From an uncultured Sphingomonas sp. (GTDB lineage: Bacteria; Pseudomonadota; Alphaproteobacteria; Sphingomonadales; Sphingomonadaceae), in NCBI RefSeq assembly GCF_936927845.1, contig NZ_CAKZHV010000060.1:205663-269662 (forward strand): a stretch of 64,000 nt of DNA. The letters are read 5' to 3'. The notes below the pieces were generated by a model, which was not told where the DNA came from, searched no databases, and worked only from the letters and a program-made list of their open reading frames with translations. The position numbers and the translations under genes are program-made. This document shows, one piece after another, positions 35,948 through 43,824 of this stretch; the first letter of the stretch is position 1; the number at the start of each line of letters is the position of its first letter.

Positions 35948-36249
35948 GCCCGTCGGCTGAGCTGGAAGGTCGGAGTCACGCCACTGAACTTGGGGATGTC
36001 GGCATTCACCTCGGCCGACCGCGGATTTGCCATTGCCTGTTGGAACGCTTCCATCGACGCGAATTCGACCTGCGCAATGGTCGAGAACGCCGGCTCACCC
36101 GACAGCCCGGCGAGCGCGTGATAGACGGTCGTACCCGTCACCGCGTCACCCCAAATCTCCTTCACCAGCGGCATGTGGTGACTGGCGTAATAGGCCTCGT
36201 CGAACGGCTTGTCGGCGTCATAAGGGTAGACGACGGTCATGGTCACCAC
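35944..36249 (-). CDS. EthD domain protein
   Basis: 101-residue dimeric alpha-beta barrel protein of the EthD family, linked to ring or ether degradation in some bacteria; biochemical role unsettled. Conserved YYASHHMPLVKEIWGD near residue 17. GTG 36249 is chosen because AGGAG sits 7 nt upstream; the longer TTG start lacks a ribosome site. Co-translated with the epoxide hydrolase-like gene. Confidence 0.85.
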   Translation of the reverse strand: MVTMTVVYPYDADKPFDEAYYASHHMPLVKEIWGDAVTGTTVYHALAGLSGEPAFSTIAQVEFASMEAFQQAMANPRSAEVNADIPKFSGVTPTFQLSRRA

Positions 36250-36381
36250 GGGCGCGCTCCTCTGGTTGGCCAATCATCTGCGCAGGTTGCGCCGTGATGG
36301 GTCCGGGCGATGTCGTACCCTTTGTGGGACGCGAGCGGCAAGGGAGCGCGAACGGGCCATGAGGTCGGCCCCTTACGTCAT

Positions 36382-36454
36382 CCCGGACTTGATCCAGGAT
36401 CCCGCTTTTCACCTCCCCCGAGACAAGGAAACGGGACGCCGGATCAAGTCCGGG
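36382..36454. repeat. REP-like element with perfect 14-bp inverted repeat
   Basis: CCCGGACTTGATCC (36382-36395) and GGATCAAGTCCGGG (36441-36454) are perfect complements around a 45-nt loop that itself holds ATCCCG/CGGGA. It fills the gap between the EthD and rnc genes. Degenerate relatives are at 20414-20432 and 34978-34999. It resembles the dispersed GTCATCCCGGACTTGATCCGGG repeats of alphaproteobacteria. Confidence 0.8.
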
Positions 36455-36478
36455 CTAACGTGGAAAATACGGGTCGTC

Positions 36479-37174
36479 TTACCCGCGGCGGCGGCGCTTG
36501 GCCGGCGGCGCTTGCTCCTGCAACGCGGCGAGCAGGGCGGCGGCGGCGGCCGTCTCGGCCTCCTGCTTGCTGGTGCCCGTCGCGCTGGTCTCGTCCTTGC
36601 CGACGGCGACACGAACGGTGAAGCGCGGCGCGTGCCCGGGACCGGATCGGTCGGTCACCTCGTATGCCGGGGTCGCGCGGCGGTTGGCGGCGGCCCATTC
36701 CTGCAGCGCGGACTTGGGGTGCTGCGGCGCTGCTCCGCCGGCGTGGATGCGATCGGCCCATAGCCGCCGTACGACGTCACGCGCGGCGTCCAGCCCGCGC
36801 TCACGATAGAGCGCACCGAGCAGCGCCTCCATCACGTCGCCCAGCACATTGTCGCTCGCCGCCGCACCATCGTCGCGCGCCTGTTTGCCGAGCCGCAGAT
36901 ACGGTGCGACGCCCAGATCACGCACCACCGCGGCGCAGACCGATCCGGTTACAAGCGCGTTGAAGCGTTTGGACAAATTGCCCTCGGGCTCCTCAGGAAA
37001 CGTTTCAAACAACCACTCGGCCATGATCAGGCCCAGGACGCGGTCGCCGAGAAACTCCTGCCGCTCGTAGCTCTCGCCAGCATGGCTCGAGTGCGTCAGT
37101 GCACGCTCATAGGGCGCGATCTCGAGCGGACGATAACCGAGCCGCGCCTCGATCCAGTCGGCGAGCCCGCTCAA
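36479..37174 (-). CDS. rnc: Ribonuclease III
   Basis: Cleaves double-stranded RNA, including rRNA precursors. 231 residues: catalytic signature ERQEFLGDRVLGL and downstream GDVMEALLGALY in the RNase III domain, then a dsRBD (HPKSALQEWAAAN, TSKQEAETAAAAALL) and a basic tail. The start is TTG 37174, which overlaps the lepB TGA by 4 nt; the upstream extension is only lepB in another frame. lepB-rnc is a common order; era, usually next, is instead after dnaJ at 46959. Confidence 0.95.
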   Translation of the reverse strand: MSGLADWIEARLGYRPLEIAPYERALTHSSHAGESYERQEFLGDRVLGLIMAEWLFETFPEEPEGNLSKRFNALVTGSVCAAVVRDLGVAPYLRLGKQARDDGAAASDNVLGDVMEALLGALYRERGLDAARDVVRRLWADRIHAGGAAPQHPKSALQEWAAANRRATPAYEVTDRSGPGHAPRFTVRVAVGKDETSATGTSKQEAETAAAAALLAALQEQAPPAKRRRRG

Positions 37175-37986
37175 AAGCCCTCCCCGACGCGGGACAGCCG
37201 CGCTGCCGAGAGCCAGGTCCACGGCTTGATCCATTCGGCCGAGCCGTCGGTTGACCAGAAGTTGACGATCGCCTTGCCCTCGATCCGCTCCATCGGAATG
37301 TAGCCCATTCCCTCGGGCGGGGCGAAGCGGCTGTCGGCGCTGTCGTCGCGGTTGTCGCCCATCAGGAACACGTCGCCCGCGGGCACGCGGTAGACCGGCG
37401 TGTCGTCGGCGATCGGAATATATTCCTGGTCGATGACCATGTAGCTGCGGCCGTTGGGTAGTGTTTCACGGAATTGCGGATATCGGCAGATCGGTCGGTT
37501 GTTCGCATCGACGTCCTGGAACTGCGTGCCGCACTTGTCCTCAGGGAAGTTGGGCGAGATCGGCACCACGAAGTCGGCGACGCGCTGCTTCGGAATGGCC
37601 TTGCCGTTCAGGAACAACTGGCCACGGCGCATCTGCACCGTGTCTCCGGGCAGACCGATGACGCGCTTGATCACGTCGTGGTCGTCGGGTTCCATGCTGC
37701 GAAATACCACCGTGTCGCCGCGCGTCGGGTCGGAGGCGAAGATGCGACCCCGGATCAGCGGAATACCGAACGGCAGCGACCAGCGCGAATAACCGTAATT
37801 CCACTTCGAGACGAACAGATAGTCGCCGATCAGCAGGCGTGGCAGCATCGATTCCGACGGGATCGAGAACGGCGCGAAGATGAAGGAGCGCAGGATGAAG
37901 ACGAACAACGCGAGCTTCAGCAGGAAGCGGAGCGTTTCCTTGGTCTCGGACGCTGCGGTCTTGCCCGCGGGGGTGCTGGTGGCCAT
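37171..37986 (-). CDS. lepB: Signal peptidase I
   Basis: Inner-membrane protease that removes Sec and Tat signal peptides. 271 residues: one N-terminal membrane anchor (about 22-40), catalytic Ser46 in SIPSESMLP, catalytic Lys107 in HDVIKRVIGLPGD, and box E GDNRDDSADSR. ATG 37986 starts a cytoplasmic leader as usual. Upstream is divergent to pgi. Confidence 0.97.
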   Translation of the reverse strand: MATSTPAGKTAASETKETLRFLLKLALFVFILRSFIFAPFSIPSESMLPRLLIGDYLFVSKWNYGYSRWSLPFGIPLIRGRIFASDPTRGDTVVFRSMEPDDHDVIKRVIGLPGDTVQMRRGQLFLNGKAIPKQRVADFVVPISPNFPEDKCGTQFQDVDANNRPICRYPQFRETLPNGRSYMVIDQEYIPIADDTPVYRVPAGDVFLMGDNRDDSADSRFAPPEGMGYIPMERIEGKAIVNFWSTDGSAEWIKPWTWLSAARLSRVGEGF

Positions 37987-38115
37987 GACTGCCCGGTCGC
38001 GCAAGCGGCGGTGCGCGTCAAGCGGCGGTTTCAGGACGACTGTTCCGGGCGCCGGACCCTTGATGCGCCTCGCCCGTTCGGGCGGCGGACGGATTTGCTA
38101 GCAGGACGAGAGACA

Positions 38116-39627
38116 ATGGCTGACTGGTCGACAATCGAGGCGCTGCCGCAGGAACGGCTGGAGGCGCTGTTCGCCGCCGATCCCGATCGGCTCGCCAAGC
38201 TGACGCTCGACGTTGCGGGCATCCACTTCGACTGGGCGAAGACGCATCTGACGCCAGACATGATCGCGGCGTTCGAGCAGCTCGCCAAGGAAAGCGACCT
38301 GGCGGGCAAGCGCGAGGCGATGTTTGCAGGCGAGCACGTCAACGTGACCGAGGATCGCCCGGTCGAGCACACCGCCGAGCGCGGCGAGGGCAACCCGAAT
38401 TCGGTCGCGCGCGCCGGCGCCTATCACGCGCGGATGCGCGCGCTGATCGACGCGATCGAGGCGGAAGCGTTCGGTCCGGTCAACCACATCCTCCATGTCG
38501 GCATCGGCGGGTCGGCGCTGGGTCCGCACCTCCTGGTCGACGCGCTCGGGCGCGACAGCGACCGCTACGATGTCGCGATCGTCTCCAACGTCGACGGCAT
38601 GGCGCTGGAGGACGTGTTCGACCGCTTCGATCCCGCCACCACATTGCTGGTTGTCGCATCCAAGACCTTCACCACCACCGAGACGATGATGAATGCGGAA
38701 AGCGTCATCGCCTGGATGGAAGGTGCGGGCGTGCAGGACCCCTATGGCCGCGTCGTTGCGGTCACCGCGTCGCCTGACAAGGCGATTGAATGGGGCGTAG
38801 ACGAGACGCGCGTCGTGCCGTTCAGCGAAGGCGTCGGCGGGCGCTACTCGCTCTGGTCGTCGATCGGTTTTCCCGCGGCGATCAAGCTCGGATGGGACCA
38901 GTTCGAGGAATTGCTGGAAGGCGCGGCCGAGATGGACCGCCACTTCCGCCTGTCCGCGCTGCACGAGAACGCGCCCGCGCTCGCCGCCTTTGCCGACCTT
39001 TATTACACGCAGGTGCGCCACGCCGAGACACGCGCGCCGTTCGCCTATGACGAGCGGCTGCGGCTGCTGCCGAGCTACTTGCAGCAACTCGAGATGGAAT
39101 CGAACGGCAAGGGCGTGACGGTCGACGGCACGCCGGTCGGGCGACCGACCTCGCCGATCACCTGGGGCGGCGTTGGCACCGACGCGCAGCACGCGGTGTT
39201 CCAGCTGCTCCATCAGGGCACACATCTGGTGCCGGTCGAGTTCCTGGCCGTGATCGAAGCGGGCGACACGCTGTCGGAGGATCACCACAAGAACCTGCTG
39301 CTCAACGCCTTCGCGCAGGGAGCCGCGCTGATGAAGGGCCGCGCCAACCCCGACGATCCCGCGCGCGCCTATCCGGGCGACCGGCCGTCATCGACCTTGC
39401 TGCTCGACCGGCTGGACGCACGCACGCTCGGCGCGCTTATCGCTTTCTACGAGCACCGCGTGTTCGTGAACGGCGTGCTGCTCGGCATCAACTCGTTCGA
39501 CCAGTTCGGCGTCGAACTCGGCAAGGAGATGGCCAAGGCAGCTGCAAACGGCGGCGGCGACTTCGACCCTTCCACCAACGACCTGATCGCGCGCGCGTTC
39601 GGCGGCGACGGCGACGAGGAGGCGTGA
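38116..39627 (+). CDS. pgi: Glucose-6-phosphate isomerase
   Basis: Interconverts glucose-6-P and fructose-6-P. 503 residues with GIGGSALGPHLL, SKTFTTTETM, GGRYSLWSSIGFP, the catalytic Glu region, GTDAQHAVFQLLHQGTHLVP and the C-terminal GALIAFYEHRVFVNGVLLGINSFDQFGVELGK. ATG 38116 is preceded by GGACGAG; the longer open frame upstream is antisense to lepB. Overlaps the next gene by 4 nt. Confidence 0.97.
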   Translation: MADWSTIEALPQERLEALFAADPDRLAKLTLDVAGIHFDWAKTHLTPDMIAAFEQLAKESDLAGKREAMFAGEHVNVTEDRPVEHTAERGEGNPNSVARAGAYHARMRALIDAIEAEAFGPVNHILHVGIGGSALGPHLLVDALGRDSDRYDVAIVSNVDGMALEDVFDRFDPATTLLVVASKTFTTTETMMNAESVIAWMEGAGVQDPYGRVVAVTASPDKAIEWGVDETRVVPFSEGVGGRYSLWSSIGFPAAIKLGWDQFEELLEGAAEMDRHFRLSALHENAPALAAFADLYYTQVRHAETRAPFAYDERLRLLPSYLQQLEMESNGKGVTVDGTPVGRPTSPITWGGVGTDAQHAVFQLLHQGTHLVPVEFLAVIEAGDTLSEDHHKNLLLNAFAQGAALMKGRANPDDPARAYPGDRPSSTLLLDRLDARTLGALIAFYEHRVFVNGVLLGINSFDQFGVELGKEMAKAAANGGGDFDPSTNDLIARAFGGDGDEEA

Positions 39628-40004
39628 TCGTCGCGCTCGCCGTGGCGGCCGCGAGCGTGCCGAGCGTTGCCGAGATGCGGTGGCAGCGCCGGGTGCTCGT
39701 GGTCGCCGCGCCGGGTGCGAACGACCCCGCGTTGACCGCGCAGCGCAACGTGCTGCGGGGATGGCTGCGCGGCGCGGAGGATCGCGACGTGCAGGTGGTC
39801 GAGGTGATCGGCGACCGCGTGACGGGAGCGCGCGACACCGCGGTTGCCCTACGCGCCCGGCTGCGCATGCCAATCGCGCATTTCGGCTTGGTACTGATCG
39901 GCAAGGATGGCCATGTCGCGCTGCGCTCAAGCGAGCAGGTCACCGCCGAAGCATTGCAAGGGCGGATCGACGCGATGCCGATGCGTCGCGCGGGGCAACG
40001 CTAG
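39624..40004 (+). CDS. DUF4174-type exported protein
   Basis: 126 residues, GTG 39624 overlapping the pgi TGA. A short hydrophobic N-terminus (VALAVAAASVPSVA) looks like a signal peptide; the mature part WQRRVLVVAAPGANDPALTAQRNVL and FGLVLIGKDGHVALRS has the thioredoxin-like pattern of the DUF4174 family, without Cys. Function unknown. Confidence 0.8.
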   Translation: MIVALAVAAASVPSVAEMRWQRRVLVVAAPGANDPALTAQRNVLRGWLRGAEDRDVQVVEVIGDRVTGARDTAVALRARLRMPIAHFGLVLIGKDGHVALRSSEQVTAEALQGRIDAMPMRRAGQR

Positions 40005-40068
40005 CGCGATCGGCCCGGCAGCGGTACGGGTGACCACATCCAGCGCTCCATAGACCAGGACGAGTGAC

Positions 40069-41418
40069 ATGCCCGACTATGATTACGACCTGTTCGTCAT
40101 TGGCGCGGGCTCGGGCGGCACGCGCGCGGCGCGCGTCTCGGCGGCGCATGGGGCAAAGGTCGCGGTCGCCGAGGAATATCGCGTCGGTGGCACCTGCGTG
40201 ATCCGCGGCTGCGTACCTAAGAAGCTGCTCGTCTACGGTGCACATTTCGCCGAGGATCTGAAAGACGCGCAGCGCTTTGGATGGAAGGTGCCCGATGCGC
40301 CCGAATTCGATTGGAAGTGTCTCACCACCAACGTGTTCGCCGAGGTCGACCGGATCAACCGCGCCTACACGACGACGATCGAAAACAGCGGCGGCGAGAT
40401 CATCCACCAGCGCGCGGTCGTGTCCGGCCCGAACGAGGTGACGCTCGCCGACGGGACCAAGAAGACCGCCAGGACGATCCTGATCGCGGTCGGCGCACAC
40501 CCGATGGTGCCCGAATGCCCGGGACACGAATATGGCATCACCTCGAACGAGGCGTTTCATTTGGACGCAGTGCCCAAGCGCATCCTGATCGCAGGCGCGG
40601 GATATATCGCCAACGAGTTCGCGGGTATCTTCCATCAGCTTGGCGCGCACGTCATTCTGATGAACCGCAGCAAGGAAATCCTGCGCGGCTACGACCTGCA
40701 GATCCGCGACCGGTTGTTGCAGATCAGCATGATGAAGGGATTGGAATTCCGCTTCGACGCGACGTTCCAGAGGATCGAGCGCGGCGCGGACGGTTGCCTG
40801 ACCGTCAGCATGTCGAACCATGAGCCCGTCACGGTCGACGCGGTGATGTTCGCGACCGGGCGGTTGCCCAACACGCGCGGGCTCGGGCTTGAGACAGCCG
40901 GGGTCGAGGTCGACGAACTCGGTGCGATCAAGGTCGACGCCGACAATCGCTCCACCTGCCCCTCGATCTACGCGGTGGGCGACGTGACCAACCGCATCCA
41001 GCTGACCCCAATCGCGATCCGCGAGGGGCAGGCGTTCGCGGACAATCTGTACGGCGGCAAGGCGACGCGAGTCGATTACGACTGCGTACCCTCGGCCGTG
41101 TTCAGCCACCCGCCGATCGGCGCGGTCGGGATGACCGAGGCGGAGGCGCGGCAGAAGCTCGGCTCGGTGCGGGTCTATTCCTCCGACTTCCGCCCGATGA
41201 AGAACGTGCTCGCCAACCGTGACGAGCGCGCGCTCTACAAGATGGTGTGCGACGGGGAGACCGACCGCGTCGTCGGCATCCACATGATCGGCCCCGACTG
41301 CCCCGAGATCATCCAGGCGGCAGCGGTGGCGGTGAAGGCCGGGCTGACCAAGGCGCAGTTCGATGCGACGGTCGCCCTCCATCCGACGATGGCGGAGGAA
41401 TTGGTGTTGTTGAAGTAA
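40069..41418 (+). CDS. gor: Glutathione-disulfide reductase
   Basis: Reduces GSSG with NADPH. 449 residues: FAD motif DLFVIGAGSGGTRAA, redox disulfide GGTCVIRGCVPKK, NADPH motif (ILIAGAGYIANEF), FAD-binding YAVGDVTN, and interface His-Glu in ALHPTMAEE. ATG 40069. Works with the glutathione-dependent formaldehyde genes at 56-58 kb at the level of the GSH pool. Confidence 0.96.
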   Translation: MPDYDYDLFVIGAGSGGTRAARVSAAHGAKVAVAEEYRVGGTCVIRGCVPKKLLVYGAHFAEDLKDAQRFGWKVPDAPEFDWKCLTTNVFAEVDRINRAYTTTIENSGGEIIHQRAVVSGPNEVTLADGTKKTARTILIAVGAHPMVPECPGHEYGITSNEAFHLDAVPKRILIAGAGYIANEFAGIFHQLGAHVILMNRSKEILRGYDLQIRDRLLQISMMKGLEFRFDATFQRIERGADGCLTVSMSNHEPVTVDAVMFATGRLPNTRGLGLETAGVEVDELGAIKVDADNRSTCPSIYAVGDVTNRIQLTPIAIREGQAFADNLYGGKATRVDYDCVPSAVFSHPPIGAVGMTEAEARQKLGSVRVYSSDFRPMKNVLANRDERALYKMVCDGETDRVVGIHMIGPDCPEIIQAAAVAVKAGLTKAQFDATVALHPTMAEELVLLK

Positions 41419-41631
41419 CGCGCGGGCGGAGGCGGATTGCGCCAGCAATCCGCCCACACGCCGCGGCGGACAGCGGGCGAGCGCAGCTCGTCCGTCTGAC
41501 GGCGTGGCGAGCAGGCACTCCCGGAGCAGCCTGCCGCACCTGCCGATGCGAGCAATCAGCTGCCCGATCACCCCCCCACCAGCACGTCACTTGCCGTCAC
41601 GCGACACGCATATCAGCAATCAAAAATCACG

Positions 41632-41645
41632 TTGATCTGCATCAA
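41632..41645 (+). promoter_or_regulatory. Perfect FNR/FixK-type box
   Basis: TTGATCTGCATCAA matches the palindrome TTGAT-N4-ATCAA at all ten specified positions. It lies 55 nt before the fasciclin ATG at 41701, a typical place for an activating site. It shares the CTGC spacer with the box before the globin gene. Confidence 0.8.
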
Positions 41646-41700
41646 TGCGGCCGGTCCGAGCGTATCTGCGCCGGCTCGATGGTCGAGCCGGAGATGGATC

Positions 41701-42252
41701 ATGCTACGCAACAAGATGCTCGGCGCGATGGCCGCCGCCACCCTGATCGTTGGAGCGCCCGCGATTGCCAAGACCAACCCGCGCGTCGGCGGCGCGGCGA
41801 TGTACCCGAACAAGACGATCGTCGAGAATGCCTCGACCACCAACAACCTGACCACGCTGGTTACCGCGGTGAAGGCCGCCGGGCTGGTCGACACGTTGAG
41901 CGGCCCCGGTCCGTTCACCGTCTTCGCGCCGACCGACGCTGCGTTCAAGAAGCTGCCGGCGGGCACGCTCGACACGCTGACGCGGCCCGAGAACAAGGCG
42001 CAGCTGACCAACATCCTGACCTATCATGTCGTGTCCGGCCGCATGACCGCCAAAGACATTGCAGCGGCGATCAGGGCCGGTGGCGGCACGGCGACACTGA
42101 CCACGGTGCAGGGTGAGCCGCTGACCGCGAAGATGACCGGCGGTCGCCTGATCCTGACCGATGCGAAGGGCGGCACGTCGATGGTGTCGACCAAGGACGT
42201 GATGCAGTCGAACGGCGTCGTCCACGTCATCGACACGGTGTTGATGCCCTGA
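41701..42252 (+). CDS. Fasciclin domain protein
   Basis: 183 residues: signal peptide (cleavage near APAIA-KT) and one FAS1 domain (about 45-183) with GPGPFTVFAPTDAAFKKLP and VVHVIDTVLMP. FAS1 domains mediate adhesion or surface interactions. ATG 41701 has GGAG just upstream. A perfect FNR-type box upstream suggests oxygen-controlled expression. Confidence 0.93.
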   Translation: MLRNKMLGAMAAATLIVGAPAIAKTNPRVGGAAMYPNKTIVENASTTNNLTTLVTAVKAAGLVDTLSGPGPFTVFAPTDAAFKKLPAGTLDTLTRPENKAQLTNILTYHVVSGRMTAKDIAAAIRAGGGTATLTTVQGEPLTAKMTGGRLILTDAKGGTSMVSTKDVMQSNGVVHVIDTVLMP

Positions 42253-42294
42253 GGACGAGCGGGCGGGGTGACACCTTTCCCCTGCCCGCACCCG

Positions 42295-42738
42295 TTATAG
42301 GGCGACGCTACCGCGATCGGGCGCGATCACCGCCAGGGTGAAGCGCGATATGCAGACGAGTTTGCCCGCTTCGTCCTCGATCCGGATCGACCAGACCTGC
42401 GTCGTGCGCCCGCGCGCTTCTGGACGGGCCGTCGCGTAGACATAGCCGTCGCCCGCGGGACGGACATGGTTCGCGTTGATCTCCAGCCCGACTGCGCCGA
42501 ACTGCGCCGGATCAACCGTCATTGCCCCCGCGACCGAGCCGAGCGTTTCCGCCAGCACCACAGACGCGCCGCCGTGCAATCGGCCGTAGGGCTGTTTGGT
42601 GCGATCGTTGACCGGCATCCGCGCGCGGATCCAGTCGTCGCCGACCGCGACGAACTCGATGCCGAGAAAGCCCGGCATGCTGCCCTCACCGAGTGCGGTC
42701 AGCTGCGCGAGGTCGGGAAGCCCGTTATGCCAGATCAT
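42295..42738 (-). CDS. PaaI-type thioesterase
   Basis: 147-residue hotdog thioesterase. Conserved YGRLHGGASVVLAETLGSVAG with the catalytic-position Glu, and VGLEINANHVRPAGDG. Hydrolyses an acyl- or aryl-CoA; similar to YdiI-type enzymes (1,4-dihydroxy-2-naphthoyl-CoA or broad). Last gene of a three-gene overlapping operon with a HExxH protein and PCu(A)C. Confidence 0.9.
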   Translation of the reverse strand: MIWHNGLPDLAQLTALGEGSMPGFLGIEFVAVGDDWIRARMPVNDRTKQPYGRLHGGASVVLAETLGSVAGAMTVDPAQFGAVGLEINANHVRPAGDGYVYATARPEARGRTTQVWSIRIEDEAGKLVCISRFTLAVIAPDRGSVAL

Positions 42739-43217
42739 CGCGTCTTCTCCCCGGTCCCGAACGGCAGGATCGTTTCATATTGCACCAAGGGCGGCGCCCC
42801 CGCCACCCGCGCGCCGCGCCGCAGCAGAAAGGCGTGGCGCACGATCTCCGCCTGCTGCTCCAGCCCGTAGCGCGCGAGCGGCCAGCCAGGTCGCACGGTG
42901 TAGTCGTAGCGGCAGAAGGGATGGCGGGTGAGCGGCAGGTAGACGCCGCGCTGGTGCTGCCAGACGTGGCACATCTCGTGAACGAACAGCCCCTGCAGCC
43001 CGAGCGCGGCGTGCGCGAAATCCTCGCGCCACAGGTCACCCTTGGGATGGAAATGGATTGTCCCGGCGGGGGCCATTACGGTGTCGCGCGGCTGGAAGAA
43101 GATCCATTTGCGGTTCGACACCCGCACCTGCGCATAGTCGATCGCGTCGCCGTAGACCGAGCGCGCGAGATTGATCTCGCTCTCGGTCAGCGCACGTGCG
43201 GCGGGGTCGCCGACCAT
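42735..43217 (-). CDS. HExxH putative metallopeptidase ('vgr related protein')
   Basis: 160 residues. HEMCHVWQHQ is an HExxH zinc motif near residue 80; RHPFCRYDY follows. The N-terminus LTESEINLARSVYGDAIDYAQVRV and FQPRDTVMAPAGTIHFHP match the small sphingomonad family called vgr related protein, despite no VgrG domain. ATG 43217 overlaps the TAA of PCu(A)C by 1 nt (TAATG) and its stop overlaps the thioesterase ATG by 4 nt. Substrate unknown. Confidence 0.88.
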   Translation of the reverse strand: MVGDPAARALTESEINLARSVYGDAIDYAQVRVSNRKWIFFQPRDTVMAPAGTIHFHPKGDLWREDFAHAALGLQGLFVHEMCHVWQHQRGVYLPLTRHPFCRYDYTVRPGWPLARYGLEQQAEIVRHAFLLRRGARVAGAPPLVQYETILPFGTGEKTR

Positions 43218-43660
43218 TATTCTGGCCCGCTCGCCCCCGCGCTCTCCACCTTGGCCTCGGCAACCGCAGTGTCTCCGTCGGCGAAGCGGAACGTCATTGT
43301 CGCGGTCTTGCCTGGCGTCAGTGCAGGAGGCACGTCGAACAGCATTGCGTGGCGCCCACCCGGCTCGAACGGCAGCGTCGCACGCGCGGGCAGGTCGACC
43401 GCCGGCGTCGCATCCATCGTCATCATGTCGCCCGCGGTCATGCGCGACAGGTGGAGCTCGACCCGCGGCACGCCTGCGACAGTGACGCCCACCAGCTTCG
43501 TGTCCGCCTTGCCGCCGTGGAGCGTGAAATATCCCGCTGCCGGACGTCCGGGCACCGCGGCCAGGCGTATCCATGCGTCGCTCGCCGCGGGTGCCTCGAC
43601 TTTCGCGCAAGCCACCGTCGTCGCTGCGACCGCCACAACCGCCCACCAGCCCTTGCTCAA
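43217..43660 (-). CDS. PCu(A)C-type copper chaperone
   Basis: Periplasmic copper carrier, in other bacteria delivering Cu(I) to the CuA site of cytochrome oxidase. 147 residues with a lipoprotein-like signal (TVAC) and the HxnM...HxM ligands: His/Met in VELHLSRM and MMTM, then GGRHAMLFDV. TTG 43660 is chosen because GGGAG lies 8 nt upstream; the longer start at 43732 would lie inside the dnaK promoter. First gene of the operon. Confidence 0.9.
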   Translation of the reverse strand: MSKGWWAVVAVAATTVACAKVEAPAASDAWIRLAAVPGRPAAGYFTLHGGKADTKLVGVTVAGVPRVELHLSRMTAGDMMTMDATPAVDLPARATLPFEPGGRHAMLFDVPPALTPGKTATMTFRFADGDTAVAEAKVESAGASGPE

Positions 43661-43710
43661 GAAATTTCTCCCCGCGTGGAACAACGCAGCCGGCCTAGTC
43701 GGCAGGAAAT

Positions 43711-43738
43711 CTTGCGGCAAGGAGTGCGCCACCTATAT
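43711..43738 (+). promoter_or_regulatory. RpoH (sigma-32)-type promoter of dnaK
   Basis: CTTG (43711-43714), a 17-nt spacer and CCTATAT (43732-43738) match the alphaproteobacterial RpoH consensus CTTG-N17/18-CYTATNT. It lies 86 nt before the dnaK ATG. No CIRCE element was seen. Confidence 0.7.
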
Positions 43739-43824
43739 CGCGGCCAGACACGGAGGGTTGCGTTGCCGTAACGGGGCGTAACTCGCATGTTTTTTCATCG
43801 TTGTAGGGGCTAGGCAAAGCACTC

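Noticed and set aside
37474..38115. 214-codon N-terminal extension of pgi
   Set aside because: It is antisense to lepB and lacks any similarity to isomerases; ATG 38116 has a ribosome site.
43690..43824. CIRCE/HrcA site before dnaK
   Set aside because: No TTAGCACTC-N9-GAGTGCTAA palindrome is present; the RpoH-type promoter explains heat control.
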